Origin: CAYHVK01 sp964360255
GTDB lineage: Bacteria > Bdellovibrionota > Bdellovibrionia > Bdellovibrionales > UBA1609
Reading direction: 5' to 3'
Length of the DNA stretch: 64,000 bases
Assembly: GCA_964360255.1 (NCBI GenBank)
Contig: CAYHVK010000007.1
Location: 62,001-126,000 of the forward strand
Below are positions 17,103 through 24,712 of this stretch, in pieces. Each line of letters starts with the position of its first letter. The stretch's first letter is position 1. The notes under the pieces are model-generated. The model was not told the DNA's origin and ran no database searches. It worked only from the letters and a program-made list of their open reading frames with translations. The position numbers were made by a program, and so were the translations under genes.

Positions 17103-17636
17103 ATGGCTAAAGAGTGGACCTATATTAACGTTCGACCTGATTCAAAAGCAAAAATCGATAAAGAAGATTTCGCTCGTGTGAACAAACACACTTGGAGAAT
17201 TGTAACAAAAGAAACCGGCCGCAAAAAAGTTGTGACTAATATTATCGAAAAAGACGGTCGCAATCGCCAAATCTCTTTAGGCCAATTTTTAATGAAACCA
17301 CCAAAAGGCAAAATGGTTTACCCACGTCGCTTTATGGAAGGTTTCGATTATCGCAAAGATAATTTGATCGTTTGCACAATGTCTGAAAGACAACGCATTT
17401 TACCTAAAGCCCGTAAAGGTGCGAGCTCTCGCTATAAAGGTGTTTCTTACATCCAAATTAAAAAACGCTGGAGAGCGGCTCTTAAAGTTGATGGGCAATC
17501 ATTAACCATCGGCCATTTCTCAAACGAAAGCGACGCCGCTGTTGCTTATAACAAAGCTGCGCTTAAACACTTTGGTCCTAATGCTTACCAAAATATCGTT
17601 CAGCCTAAAAAAGTAAAACGCCAGCATGACGAATGA
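17103..17636 (+). CDS. AP2-domain DNA-binding protein with degenerate HNH nuclease region
   Basis: The C-terminal 109-164 region is a clear AP2/ERF-type DNA-binding domain (SRYKGVSYIQIKKRWRAAL, IGHFSNESDAAVAYNKAAL, FGPNAYQN). The N-terminal part resembles the fold of phage and intron HNH homing endonucleases that carry an AP2 domain: a beta-rich start, then LMKPPKGKMV. In active enzymes this is followed by D-H-x-NG-x3-DNR-x2-NLR; here the same place (residues 72-88) reads YPRRFMEGFDYRKDNL, so the catalytic Asp-His and the DNR Asn are gone while the trailing DNL remains. I infer a nuclease-dead DNA-binding protein, possibly a regulator. It overlaps the downstream DUF1704 gene by 11 bases; AGAGG precedes the ATG. 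Confidence 0.85.
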   Translation: MAKEWTYINVRPDSKAKIDKEDFARVNKHTWRIVTKETGRKKVVTNIIEKDGRNRQISLGQFLMKPPKGKMVYPRRFMEGFDYRKDNLIVCTMSERQRILPKARKGASSRYKGVSYIQIKKRWRAALKVDGQSLTIGHFSNESDAAVAYNKAALKHFGPNAYQNIVQPKKVKRQHDE

Positions 17637-18870
17637 GCTGGCTGAACTTTTAAAGCTCGATGCGGAGCTTGTTAGTATCGCCGAGAACTTTAAAATTCTA
17701 GCGCTCGTCGAATGGCCAAAGAAGGCAGAAGACGAGTTCATCGCTAGCTGGAAGAGCGGAAGCCCAAAAATTCCAACCATTGAGTATCCTAAGCACGACT
17801 TCAAAGAGAAGCTCGACAAGCTGGATAACATTATCAAACGCACCGATATCCAGCACCCGATCGCTCAGTTTCTTCATCAAACGGCAAAAAGTTATTTCTA
17901 TGCCTATCAGATGATTGAGAACTTAGGTCGACCGGCTATGACCCAGAATTCCATTCGAATCTACGGTCAGCCGACGGATAAAGTTGAAGGCACAGCCATT
18001 ACCAATATTGAAGCGGCTCAATTCTTTATTGAATCCGCCGATCTTTTCGATGATGCCTACCAATTGGGCGAAGAAGAGAGCTGCATACTCGCTGACTCCA
18101 TTCGCGATCAGCTTGAGGCGGCCACTAAACTTGTGATCACAGATGACAAGGTTGATATCATTATCAGCGACAATCTTGTGCCTAAGGCTGCGGCCGGTGT
18201 CACACGGGTTCGTTTGCGCTCTGGCACTTGTTATTCACGTTATGATTTTCAGCAGCTCTTACACCACGAAGTTTTCGTGCACACTCTAACGGCGATCAAT
18301 GGCCGTAATCAGAAAAGCCTTACAAGTCTGCGCCTGGGCTCTCCCCGCACGACCGGTACACAAGAGGGTCTTGCCACATTCGCTGAACTCGTAACAGGTT
18401 CCATTGATTTAGGTCGCTTAAGACGTATTGCACTTCGAGTGATTGCCACGGATATGGCTTTGAAAGGTGCGAACTTTTTCGAGATTTATAAATTCTTTAC
18501 CGCCAACAAGCAGTCGGATCATGAAAGCTTCAGCTCGGCTCGTCGTATTTTTCGTGGCGGCGACCCTAATGGTGGAGTCGTCTTCACCAAAGATTCTGTT
18601 TACTTAGATGGTCTACTTACCGCTCACTCATTTTTCAGATGGGCCATGAAGAACCACCGCCTTGATTTAGCTCGGGTGCTTTTCTCAGGTCGCATGACCT
18701 TTGAAGACGCTGTACGTCTAACTTCACACGAGGATACGAAGATTATTGATCCTCCCAAATATTTACCGCCGTGGATTCAAAATTTCCATAGCCTTGGTGC
18801 CTATTTAGCCTTCTCGCTCTTCGCCAACAAAATCAAAGTAGATAACCTCAACCGGGTCTTCACCGCGTAG
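17626..18870 (+). CDS. DUF1704 (MATCAP-like) putative zinc metallopeptidase
   Basis: The QEGLA motif (246-250) and the HExxxH motif HEVFVH (214-219) together identify the DUF1704 family, whose animal members (MATCAP) are tyrosine carboxypeptidases acting on tubulin; bacterial members are often annotated as flavohemoglobin expression-modulating QEGLA proteins. The catalytic centre would be two His plus the Glu of QEGLA holding zinc. 414 residues, normal length, with no signal peptide, so cytoplasmic. ATG 17626 overlaps the AP2 gene end, so both are probably one operon. The substrate in bacteria is unknown. Confidence 0.85.
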   Translation: MTNELAELLKLDAELVSIAENFKILALVEWPKKAEDEFIASWKSGSPKIPTIEYPKHDFKEKLDKLDNIIKRTDIQHPIAQFLHQTAKSYFYAYQMIENLGRPAMTQNSIRIYGQPTDKVEGTAITNIEAAQFFIESADLFDDAYQLGEEESCILADSIRDQLEAATKLVITDDKVDIIISDNLVPKAAAGVTRVRLRSGTCYSRYDFQQLLHHEVFVHTLTAINGRNQKSLTSLRLGSPRTTGTQEGLATFAELVTGSIDLGRLRRIALRVIATDMALKGANFFEIYKFFTANKQSDHESFSSARRIFRGGDPNGGVVFTKDSVYLDGLLTAHSFFRWAMKNHRLDLARVLFSGRMTFEDAVRLTSHEDTKIIDPPKYLPPWIQNFHSLGAYLAFSLFANKIKVDNLNRVFTA

Positions 18871-19013
18871 TTGCGTCGGCGCAGTCGCCAGCACTTCCAC
18901 GCTTTACTTTTGTGGCCACTTTGACTCCAAAGAATCCGGCATGCGCCTTGCTCAGTAAGAATTCTATGTCACTCGTTGGCGTCATTTCGGCGCCACAGCG
19001 ACCGGGGGTTAAT

Positions 19014-19289
19014 ATGGACGCAGCAGCAAACGGCACAGGCTTAGGGCAAAGACTTTCACTACTAGCGAAACTCAAAGGCCTAACACAAGAACAGATCGCG
19101 AAGAGCTGTTCAATGTCTCGCATTTCTGTAAACCGCTTCTTCAAGGAGCATACAGAATTACGCGCAAGTGATTTCAAAACGTTGTTATCAACACTGGGAA
19201 TCGATCTCGATAAAATTATCGATGCCGAAATTCAGCGCCAGATGTTTGGTGACCGCGAAAAACCATCGGAGCAGCGGATAAGCGCTTAG
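19014..19289 (+). CDS. XRE-family helix-turn-helix protein
   Basis: A 91-residue single-domain DNA-binding protein: LGQRLSLLAKLKGLTQEQIA, then SCSMSRISVNRFFKEHTEL forms the helix-turn-helix. The frame is open upstream to 18912, but ATG 19014 is preceded by GGGGG five bases away and is the better start. No partner-binding or metabolite-binding domain is visible. It follows the DUF1704 gene by 143 bases and ends 14 bases before the stop of the convergent TIGR02147 gene, so it could be an independent transcript. Confidence 0.75.
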   Translation: MDAAANGTGLGQRLSLLAKLKGLTQEQIAKSCSMSRISVNRFFKEHTELRASDFKTLLSTLGIDLDKIIDAEIQRQMFGDREKPSEQRISA

Positions 19290-19303
19290 AGTTTAGCGGC
19301 GCT

Positions 19304-20194
19304 CTACTTCGTGAGCGGAAATAGCTGGATGTTCATTTGGAAGACGCGGTCGCCTTTTTCTTTTTCGCGGGCCATGAGGGCGTCTTTGTAAATACGTTTA
19401 CGTAAGTGACGAAGCTCGAACTTTAATTTTTCAAACTCAGCTTCAGTTAAGCAAACTGTGAGCGAGCCAAACTCGCGGTCTTGAGGCTTGCCGTAAAGTA
19501 AAGACTCCATGCCGAGATAAATCAGCTCGGCTTGAAGCTTACGAATCAATTCAGTTGGAATCTCTTCTTGGTTCGGCGCAGCCGCCACACCTTTTTTGAC
19601 TTCACCTGTTTGTTCATCACGAACGAGTGAGCCATTCTTAAACAAGATTTCTAGGGCTTTACGTAAATCGTCTTCTTTGATGATGCCTTGTAAATGCTCG
19701 CGCAAAGAATCTAAGGCAAAGCTCATATTCTTCTGATCAGCCATTGCTGAAAGAACCCAAGCCGCCCAATTCGGAGAATTTAATACCGCATCGGCACGCA
19801 CTTCTCCCGTTCTTACTTTCTTCTTCATGCGATATTCGCTGAGACGACGAAGGTGACGGTTTTTCTCAAGTGGATCCATCGCTTGGCCGTACTCAACTAA
19901 AAGCGCAAACTCTTCTGTCTCACGCTTATCGAGGGCCATGGCTTTAGCAAATTTACGAACGGTCGCCGGAGAGAGATTACGCTCCCCATCGATAATTAAT
20001 TTCAAATAGTTTGGCGACTTGATATCAGCAGCGGCAGAGAAGTTTTTGTAGGTGTAACTGCCGAAAGAATCTTTGTGGAGATGAACTTTGAAACCGAAAA
20101 AGTCTTTCAAATACTGTCTGAAGTCCGTATAAACAGACAACTCAGGTTTTGTTGCTTGGGCGCCCGGAATAGGAAGTGTCGTTTGAAATTCCAT
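19304..20194 (-). CDS. TIGR02147 family protein
   Basis: A 296-residue protein with the N-terminal YTDFRQYLKDFFGFKVHLH and the following FSYRNFSR-like segment (here YTYKNFSAAADIKSPNYLKL), hallmarks of the TIGR02147 family, which occurs in many copies in Bdellovibrio, Fibrobacter and related genomes. The N-terminal 90 residues look like a helix-turn-helix fold (KLIIDGERNLSPATVRKFAKAM) and the family is usually taken to be regulatory. No enzymatic motif is visible. Divergent from the SrkA-like kinase gene, with only 31 bases between the two starts, so they probably share control. Confidence 0.85.
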   Translation of the reverse strand: MEFQTTLPIPGAQATKPELSVYTDFRQYLKDFFGFKVHLHKDSFGSYTYKNFSAAADIKSPNYLKLIIDGERNLSPATVRKFAKAMALDKRETEEFALLVEYGQAMDPLEKNRHLRRLSEYRMKKKVRTGEVRADAVLNSPNWAAWVLSAMADQKNMSFALDSLREHLQGIIKEDDLRKALEILFKNGSLVRDEQTGEVKKGVAAAPNQEEIPTELIRKLQAELIYLGMESLLYGKPQDREFGSLTVCLTEAEFEKLKFELRHLRKRIYKDALMAREKEKGDRVFQMNIQLFPLTK

Positions 20195-20225
20195 AGGGTA
20201 CTATAATTTCACTTTGAAAATTGAT

Positions 20226-21200
20226 ATGTCAAAAGAAGACTTTTACTCATTAACACCTGATTACGTTTTAGATGCGGTCGATGCCGCCGGCTTCCGAACT
20301 ACAGGTGAGCTTTTGCAGCTCAATAGTTACGAAAATCGGGTCTTTGAACTCTCTATTGAACCTGATAGCAGCCCACACTCTAAGGTTATCGCTAAATTCT
20401 ACCGCCCCGGGCGCTGGAGCGAGGAATGTATCCTTGAAGAGCACGAGTTCATTTTCGACCTCCTGCAAAATGACCTGCCCGTTGTCGCGCCGCTGATTCA
20501 ACCAAACGGGAGCAGTCTCTCGCTACAAAACGGGATATTGATGGCCGTCTTTCCGAAAGCTCGGGGACGTTTAGTGCAAGAACTGAATGATCAAGAACTT
20601 GTGCGCGTGGGCCGAAGCCTTGCGAAAATGCACAATATTGGCGAGCAAAAAGAATTTCAGCACCGCCCGATTTTAGATACGGAAAGTTATGGCTGGGATA
20701 ATATTGACCACCTTCAAAGCTGGATTTCACCTGAAGTGCGTTCGCGGTATACAAATGCCGCCGAAGATATTTTATATTTTCTTGAAGACCGATTAGATCC
20801 GCTTAAAAAAATTCGTATTCATGCGGATGTTCATAAGGGAAATCTTTTGCAAGTGGATATGGCCGATCAAGTCCGCGAATATTTCTTCGTCGATTTTGAT
20901 GACTGCGCCACAGGAAATCCTATTCAAGATCTTTGGATGCTTATGCCTGGCAATGAAGAAGATACGAAAGTCGAAATGGCTGCCTTACTTGAAGGTTACA
21001 CTGAATTCCGTCATTTCAATCATGCTGATTTAGAAGTGATCCCGGCATTAAGAGGCCTCAGAATTATTCACTATGCCGCTTGGATCGCAAGACGCTGGAA
21101 AGACCCGAGCTTTCCTCGCCTTTTCCCTAACTTTTCAGATTATAATTATTGGGCCGCAGAGACCGATGCGCTTGAAGGGATTGCGCGAGGGCTCGGGTAG
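20226..21200 (+). CDS. SrkA/YihE-like protein kinase
   Basis: An aminoglycoside-phosphotransferase-fold kinase with the catalytic loop IHADVHKGNLL (Asp and Asn) and the metal-binding VDFDDCATGNPIQDLWML, both close to the stress-response kinase SrkA (YihE) of enterobacteria. 324 residues, similar to the 328 of the E. coli protein. SrkA phosphorylates Ser/Thr and counters stress-induced death; the same role here is inference. ATG 20226 is preferred over TTG 20214. The gene is divergent from the TIGR02147 gene, and ffs follows after about 100 bases. Confidence 0.85.
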   Translation: MSKEDFYSLTPDYVLDAVDAAGFRTTGELLQLNSYENRVFELSIEPDSSPHSKVIAKFYRPGRWSEECILEEHEFIFDLLQNDLPVVAPLIQPNGSSLSLQNGILMAVFPKARGRLVQELNDQELVRVGRSLAKMHNIGEQKEFQHRPILDTESYGWDNIDHLQSWISPEVRSRYTNAAEDILYFLEDRLDPLKKIRIHADVHKGNLLQVDMADQVREYFFVDFDDCATGNPIQDLWMLMPGNEEDTKVEMAALLEGYTEFRHFNHADLEVIPALRGLRIIHYAAWIARRWKDPSFPRLFPNFSDYNYWAAETDALEGIARGLG

Positions 21201-21265
21201 ATCAGCGTACAGAGCGAGGCAAACCAATTTACGCGCCGCGCACTCGCACCCAGCTCAGGTACCTT

Positions 21266-21294
21266 TTGCTTCACCCTCCTGCTTTTGCTAGATT
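21266..21294 (+). promoter_or_regulatory. Promoter of the SRP RNA gene
   Basis: TTGCTT (21266-21271), a 17-base spacer and TAGATT (21289-21294) form a sigma-70-type promoter whose expected start point (about 21300) coincides with the first base of the folded SRP RNA. This agreement of spacing and RNA end supports it. Confidence 0.6.
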
Positions 21295-21300
21295 GCGGAC

Positions 21301-21405
21301 GGCCGAGACCCGTGCAATGACGGTCTTGACGAATCCCGCTAGGCCCGAAAGGGAGCAACGGTACTCAGGATTTCATGTGACATGGGACCCTCGGCCACTT
21401 TTTTT
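21301..21405 (+). ncRNA. ffs: Signal recognition particle 4.5S-type RNA
   Basis: The RNA forms one long hairpin: the ends GGCCGAG (21301-21307) and CTCGGCC (21390-21396) pair, followed by CCCGTG/CATGGG. The apex contains the universally conserved SRP domain IV: GCTAGGCCCGAAAGGGAGCA, with the GGAA-type tetraloop region and the asymmetric internal loop that binds Ffh. Length near 100 bases is the bacterial short form. A run of seven T follows (21399-21405), so the RNA's own stem may serve as terminator. Position just before dnaX is the same as in many bacteria. Confidence 0.93.
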
Positions 21406-21442
21406 AAATTCTAGTGATCTCAAAAGATAAGCTGGAGGGGTT

Positions 21443-23119
21443 CTGTCTTATCAAGTTATAGCACGTAAATGGCGATCAAAAAGTTTTGCAGATCTTGTGG
21501 GTCAAAGCCATGTCAGCGAAACTTTGCTCAATGCCCTGAAGAATGATCGTCTTCCTCACGCGCTTCTTTTCACCGGCCCACGCGGTACCGGTAAAACTTC
21601 AAGCGCCCGTATTTTAGCCAAAAGCTTACGTTGCCCAAACGCGAAAGATTTTATCCCGTGCGGAAAATGTTCTGAATGCGAAGATATTGCCAGCGGCCGC
21701 GCCGTCAATGTTATCGAAATTGATGGAGCCAGTAATAACGGCGTCGACGCCATCCGCGAACTTCGCGATAGCGTTGGCTACATGCCTTCAACCGGTAAAT
21801 ACAAAGTTTATATCATCGATGAAGTGCACATGCTCTCTGGCAGCGCTTTCAATGCCCTCTTAAAAACTCTTGAAGAGCCGCCGCCGCATGTGATCTTCAT
21901 TATGGCGACAACTGAAGTTCAGAAAATTCCGAATACGATTTTATCGCGCTGTCAGCGCTATGATTTTCGCCGTATTGCCACTCGCCTGATCGCCGATCAT
22001 TTAAAAACAATCTGCGCACAAGAAGGTATTAAAGCTGATAACGAAGCTATTTGGATCATCGCCCGCCAAGGTGATGGATCAATGCGTGACAGTCAGTCAC
22101 TCCTCGATCAAGCTATCAGCTTTTCAAATGGGGCTTTGACTCAGAAAAAAGTCACTGAGGTTTTAGGTCTGACTGATCGTGGGCTTATCGTTGATTCCGT
22201 GATCGCTTTGGTAAATCGCGATCAAAAATTAATTACCGATATTATCGAGCGTCTTTTCAATTCTGGTTACGACCCGATCATTTACATGCGCGATTTGCTC
22301 GAAGAGCTTCGTCATGTGATGGTTCTAAAAGTGGCACCGGACAAATCAGAAGGTTTAGTTGATCTCGCAGCCGAAGAAATTGAGCACCTTAAAAAGATCA
22401 GCACTGATCTTTCGGCCGAAGATATTCACCTGCTTTTCGACATGGCACTTAAAGGCTCAGCTGATTTACATAAAGCTCAAGAACCTCGCGTCGTTCTAGA
22501 AATGGTTCTGCTTCGCATGTCTGTGGCACCAAGAATTCAAAGCTTAATGAATATGCAATTCACTGTAGGAGCGTCAGCGCCTACAGCTGGGTCGCAAGCG
22601 CCAACACGTGCTCAGATCAACTCTGCTTCGACCCACCCTCAATCATCAGGCCGAACATCTCTGCAAAATATGGCGCCGTCAGCCCCGGCTTCAACAGGTT
22701 CACCGGCTATTTCAAGTGATGAAGCTAAGTGGTTAGATCTCGTAGATAAGATTAAAAAAGTGAACGGCGTTGTGGCGGCTAAAGTTGAGCACATGCACGT
22801 TTTAAAATTAACTTCTGATACGCTTGAGCTGGGTATTCCTGAGCAGTATAAATTCCTAACAGCGCAAGTGAACGATGCGGCTTTCAAAAAGAAAATGGCC
22901 AACTACGTGACGACATTCTGGGGTGTGAACCTCGCCGTTACGTTTAAAGAAATTGCGGCGCAAAAAAGCGATACCAAAAGCGCCAATCAACTCACTCAAA
23001 AAAAAACAGCTGATGATAAACAAAAACTTCAGGACGAAGTCGAAAATCATCCTTTAGTGAAATCAGCTAAGAATATTTTTAGTACACAGATTACTTCTAT
23101 CAAGGAGAGCCAAAAATGA
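21443..23119 (+). CDS. dnaX: DNA polymerase III tau/gamma subunit, probable CTG start
   Basis: Clamp-loader ATPase of the replisome. Walker A GPRGTGKT at 45-52, zinc-binding Cys64, Cys73, Cys76 and Cys79, IIDEVHMLSGSAFNALLKTL (Walker B and arginine-finger region) and an SRC motif (SRCQRYDF) are all present. A GTG at 21497 is in frame, but the family N terminus SYQVLARKWRPQ..FADVVGQ is clearly encoded upstream as SYQVIARKWRSKSFADLVGQ, with no ATG, GTG or TTG between the stop at 21428 and that region: the only fitting initiator is CTG 21443, five bases after GGAGG. With this start the cysteines have the E. coli numbering. 559 residues. The C-terminal third is Ser/Ala-rich linker and a domain of tau type. 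Confidence 0.9.
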   Translation: MSYQVIARKWRSKSFADLVGQSHVSETLLNALKNDRLPHALLFTGPRGTGKTSSARILAKSLRCPNAKDFIPCGKCSECEDIASGRAVNVIEIDGASNNGVDAIRELRDSVGYMPSTGKYKVYIIDEVHMLSGSAFNALLKTLEEPPPHVIFIMATTEVQKIPNTILSRCQRYDFRRIATRLIADHLKTICAQEGIKADNEAIWIIARQGDGSMRDSQSLLDQAISFSNGALTQKKVTEVLGLTDRGLIVDSVIALVNRDQKLITDIIERLFNSGYDPIIYMRDLLEELRHVMVLKVAPDKSEGLVDLAAEEIEHLKKISTDLSAEDIHLLFDMALKGSADLHKAQEPRVVLEMVLLRMSVAPRIQSLMNMQFTVGASAPTAGSQAPTRAQINSASTHPQSSGRTSLQNMAPSAPASTGSPAISSDEAKWLDLVDKIKKVNGVVAAKVEHMHVLKLTSDTLELGIPEQYKFLTAQVNDAAFKKKMANYVTTFWGVNLAVTFKEIAAQKSDTKSANQLTQKKTADDKQKLQDEVENHPLVKSAKNIFSTQITSIKESQK

Positions 23120-23442
23120 AGGGTTTCGGAGCCGGTGGTTTGCAGAACATCATGAGACAAGCCAACCAAATGCAAATGAAAATGAAAAAAGCACAAGAAG
23201 AACTAGCAACTCAAGAGTTCTCAGGCACTTCAGGCGGTGACGCTGTGGTTGTTAAAGTGAGTGGCGCACAAAAAGTTTTGTCAATTCAGATAAAGCCTGA
23301 TGTGATGAGCTCTGGAGACGTTGAAATGTTACAAGATCTAATTGTAACGGCGACGAACCAAGCTTTAACGACAGCTAAAGAAACATCCGAAAAAGAGATG
23401 TCTAAAATTACCGGCGGCATGGGTATGCCAGGAATGTTTTAA
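23116..23442 (+). CDS. ebfC: YbaB/EbfC family nucleoid-associated protein
   Basis: A 108-residue DNA-binding protein that forms dimers and coats DNA. The pattern LQNIMRQANQMQMKMKKAQEELA is the long N-terminal helix of the family, followed by VVVKVSGAQKVLSIQIKPDVM and EMLQDLIVTATNQAL. It overlaps dnaX by 4 bases (ATGA) and touches recR, an arrangement that is conserved in many bacteria. The Shine-Dalgarno GGAG lies inside the end of dnaX. Confidence 0.92.
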   Translation: MKGFGAGGLQNIMRQANQMQMKMKKAQEELATQEFSGTSGGDAVVVKVSGAQKVLSIQIKPDVMSSGDVEMLQDLIVTATNQALTTAKETSEKEMSKITGGMGMPGMF

Positions 23443-24041
23443 TGATTCAGAATGTGCCTTCATTAGATCGTCTGATCAATGAGCTCTCGAAATTACCGGG
23501 AGTTGGGCCGAAGACTGCTGCACGCTTGGCCTATCACATTCTAAAAAGTCCCGAGTCTTACAATAAAAGTCTTCAATCTGCCTTAGAGGCCGTTAGCACG
23601 ACCGTTCATGAGTGCTCGCAGTGCTACACTTACACTGAAGAAGAAAACCTCTGCGTTTTATGCAAAGATTCGTCTCGCCGCAAAGACCTTCTCTGCGTCG
23701 TTGAAGATCCTGCTGATATTTCACGCATCGACTCTTCTGGAGCGTTTCAGGGCCAATACCACGTTCTTCATGGAGCCCTCTCACCCCTAGATGGAATATC
23801 GCCAGCCGATATTCGCCTCGCTCCACTTTTTGCCCGCCTTGAAAGTGGTGTTAAAGAAGTAATTTTGGCATTAGATGCTGATCTTGAGGGCGATACGACC
23901 GTTCTTTATATTGCCAAACAGTTACGAGATAAGGATATTAAAGTAACGAGAATCGCGCACGGAATCCCAATCGGCGGTGATATTGATTATATCGACCATC
24001 GCACATTAGGCCGCGCATTAGAAAACAGGGTTGAACTTTAA
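23442..24041 (+). CDS. recR: Recombination mediator protein RecR
   Basis: Works with RecF/RecO to load RecA onto single-stranded gaps. The N-terminal helix-hairpin-helix (LSKLPGVGPKTAARLAYHIL), the four-Cys zinc finger (Cys58, Cys61, Cys71, Cys74) and the Toprim domain (LCVVEDPADISRIDSSGAFQ) appear in the normal order, and the C-terminal GGDIDYIDHRTLGRAL is intact. 199 residues. Start and stop overlap with both neighbours by one base (TAATG), so translation of ebfC, recR and mglA is coupled. Confidence 0.95.
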   Translation: MIQNVPSLDRLINELSKLPGVGPKTAARLAYHILKSPESYNKSLQSALEAVSTTVHECSQCYTYTEEENLCVLCKDSSRRKDLLCVVEDPADISRIDSSGAFQGQYHVLHGALSPLDGISPADIRLAPLFARLESGVKEVILALDADLEGDTTVLYIAKQLRDKDIKVTRIAHGIPIGGDIDYIDHRTLGRALENRVEL

Positions 24042-24631
24042 TGTCATTTATTAATTACAACGCTAAAGAGATTCACTGCAAAATCGTTTATTACGGGCCT
24101 TCACTCAGTGGCAAAACGACGAATATTCAATGGGTTTACGCTAAATCCATCGCTGAAGATAAGTCTGAACTCGTTGAGATTCCTACAGAAGTTGAGCGCA
24201 CATTATTTTTTGATTTCTTACCTTTAGAAGTAGGTGAAATTCGCGGCTTTAAAACTCGATTTCACCTTTACACAGTTCCGGGCCAAGTGGTTTACGATGC
24301 CAGTCGAAAGCTCATCCTTAAAGGCGTTGATGGCATAATTTTCGTGGCCGACTCACAAGCTGAGCGTATGGATGACAATCTTCAGTTCTTGGCGAACCTC
24401 GAGAAGAATCTTGAGCAACAAGGCACCGATATCAATACGATTCCTCTAGCTATTCAGTATAATAAGCGCGATCTCCCTAATGCTTTACCAATTGCTGAGC
24501 TTCGCTCGGCTCTCAATCGCTTCAATGCTCCTGACTTTGAAGGCCGCGCTCATGAGGGCGCTGGTGTTTTCGAAGCTCTCAAAACTACATCTAAAGCTAT
24601 TATTACGACCCTTAAGGGTGGCGAGATCTAA
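24041..24631 (+). CDS. mglA: MglA-like small Ras-type GTPase
   Basis: A polarity/motility switch in Myxococcus and Bdellovibrio. The P-loop is GPSLSGKTT at 19-27, the G3 region reads LYTVPGQVVYDASRK, and NKRD in the middle of the last third is the guanine-specificity motif. The switch I region with Thr (EIPTEVERTLFFDFLPL) is typical of MglA. 196 residues is the family length. Its start overlaps the recR stop by one base, so a GTPase is made from the same mRNA as replication and repair proteins. No partner gene for an MglB-like GTPase-activating protein is visible nearby. Confidence 0.93.
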   Translation: MSFINYNAKEIHCKIVYYGPSLSGKTTNIQWVYAKSIAEDKSELVEIPTEVERTLFFDFLPLEVGEIRGFKTRFHLYTVPGQVVYDASRKLILKGVDGIIFVADSQAERMDDNLQFLANLEKNLEQQGTDINTIPLAIQYNKRDLPNALPIAELRSALNRFNAPDFEGRAHEGAGVFEALKTTSKAIITTLKGGEI

Positions 24632-24712
24632 GAAAGTTGTACAATTCCTACTTTTTTCTTACCTGACCAGAGTCATATTTTGTTAGAAAGCCCTTAGCCA
24701 AAAGGAGCTTTT

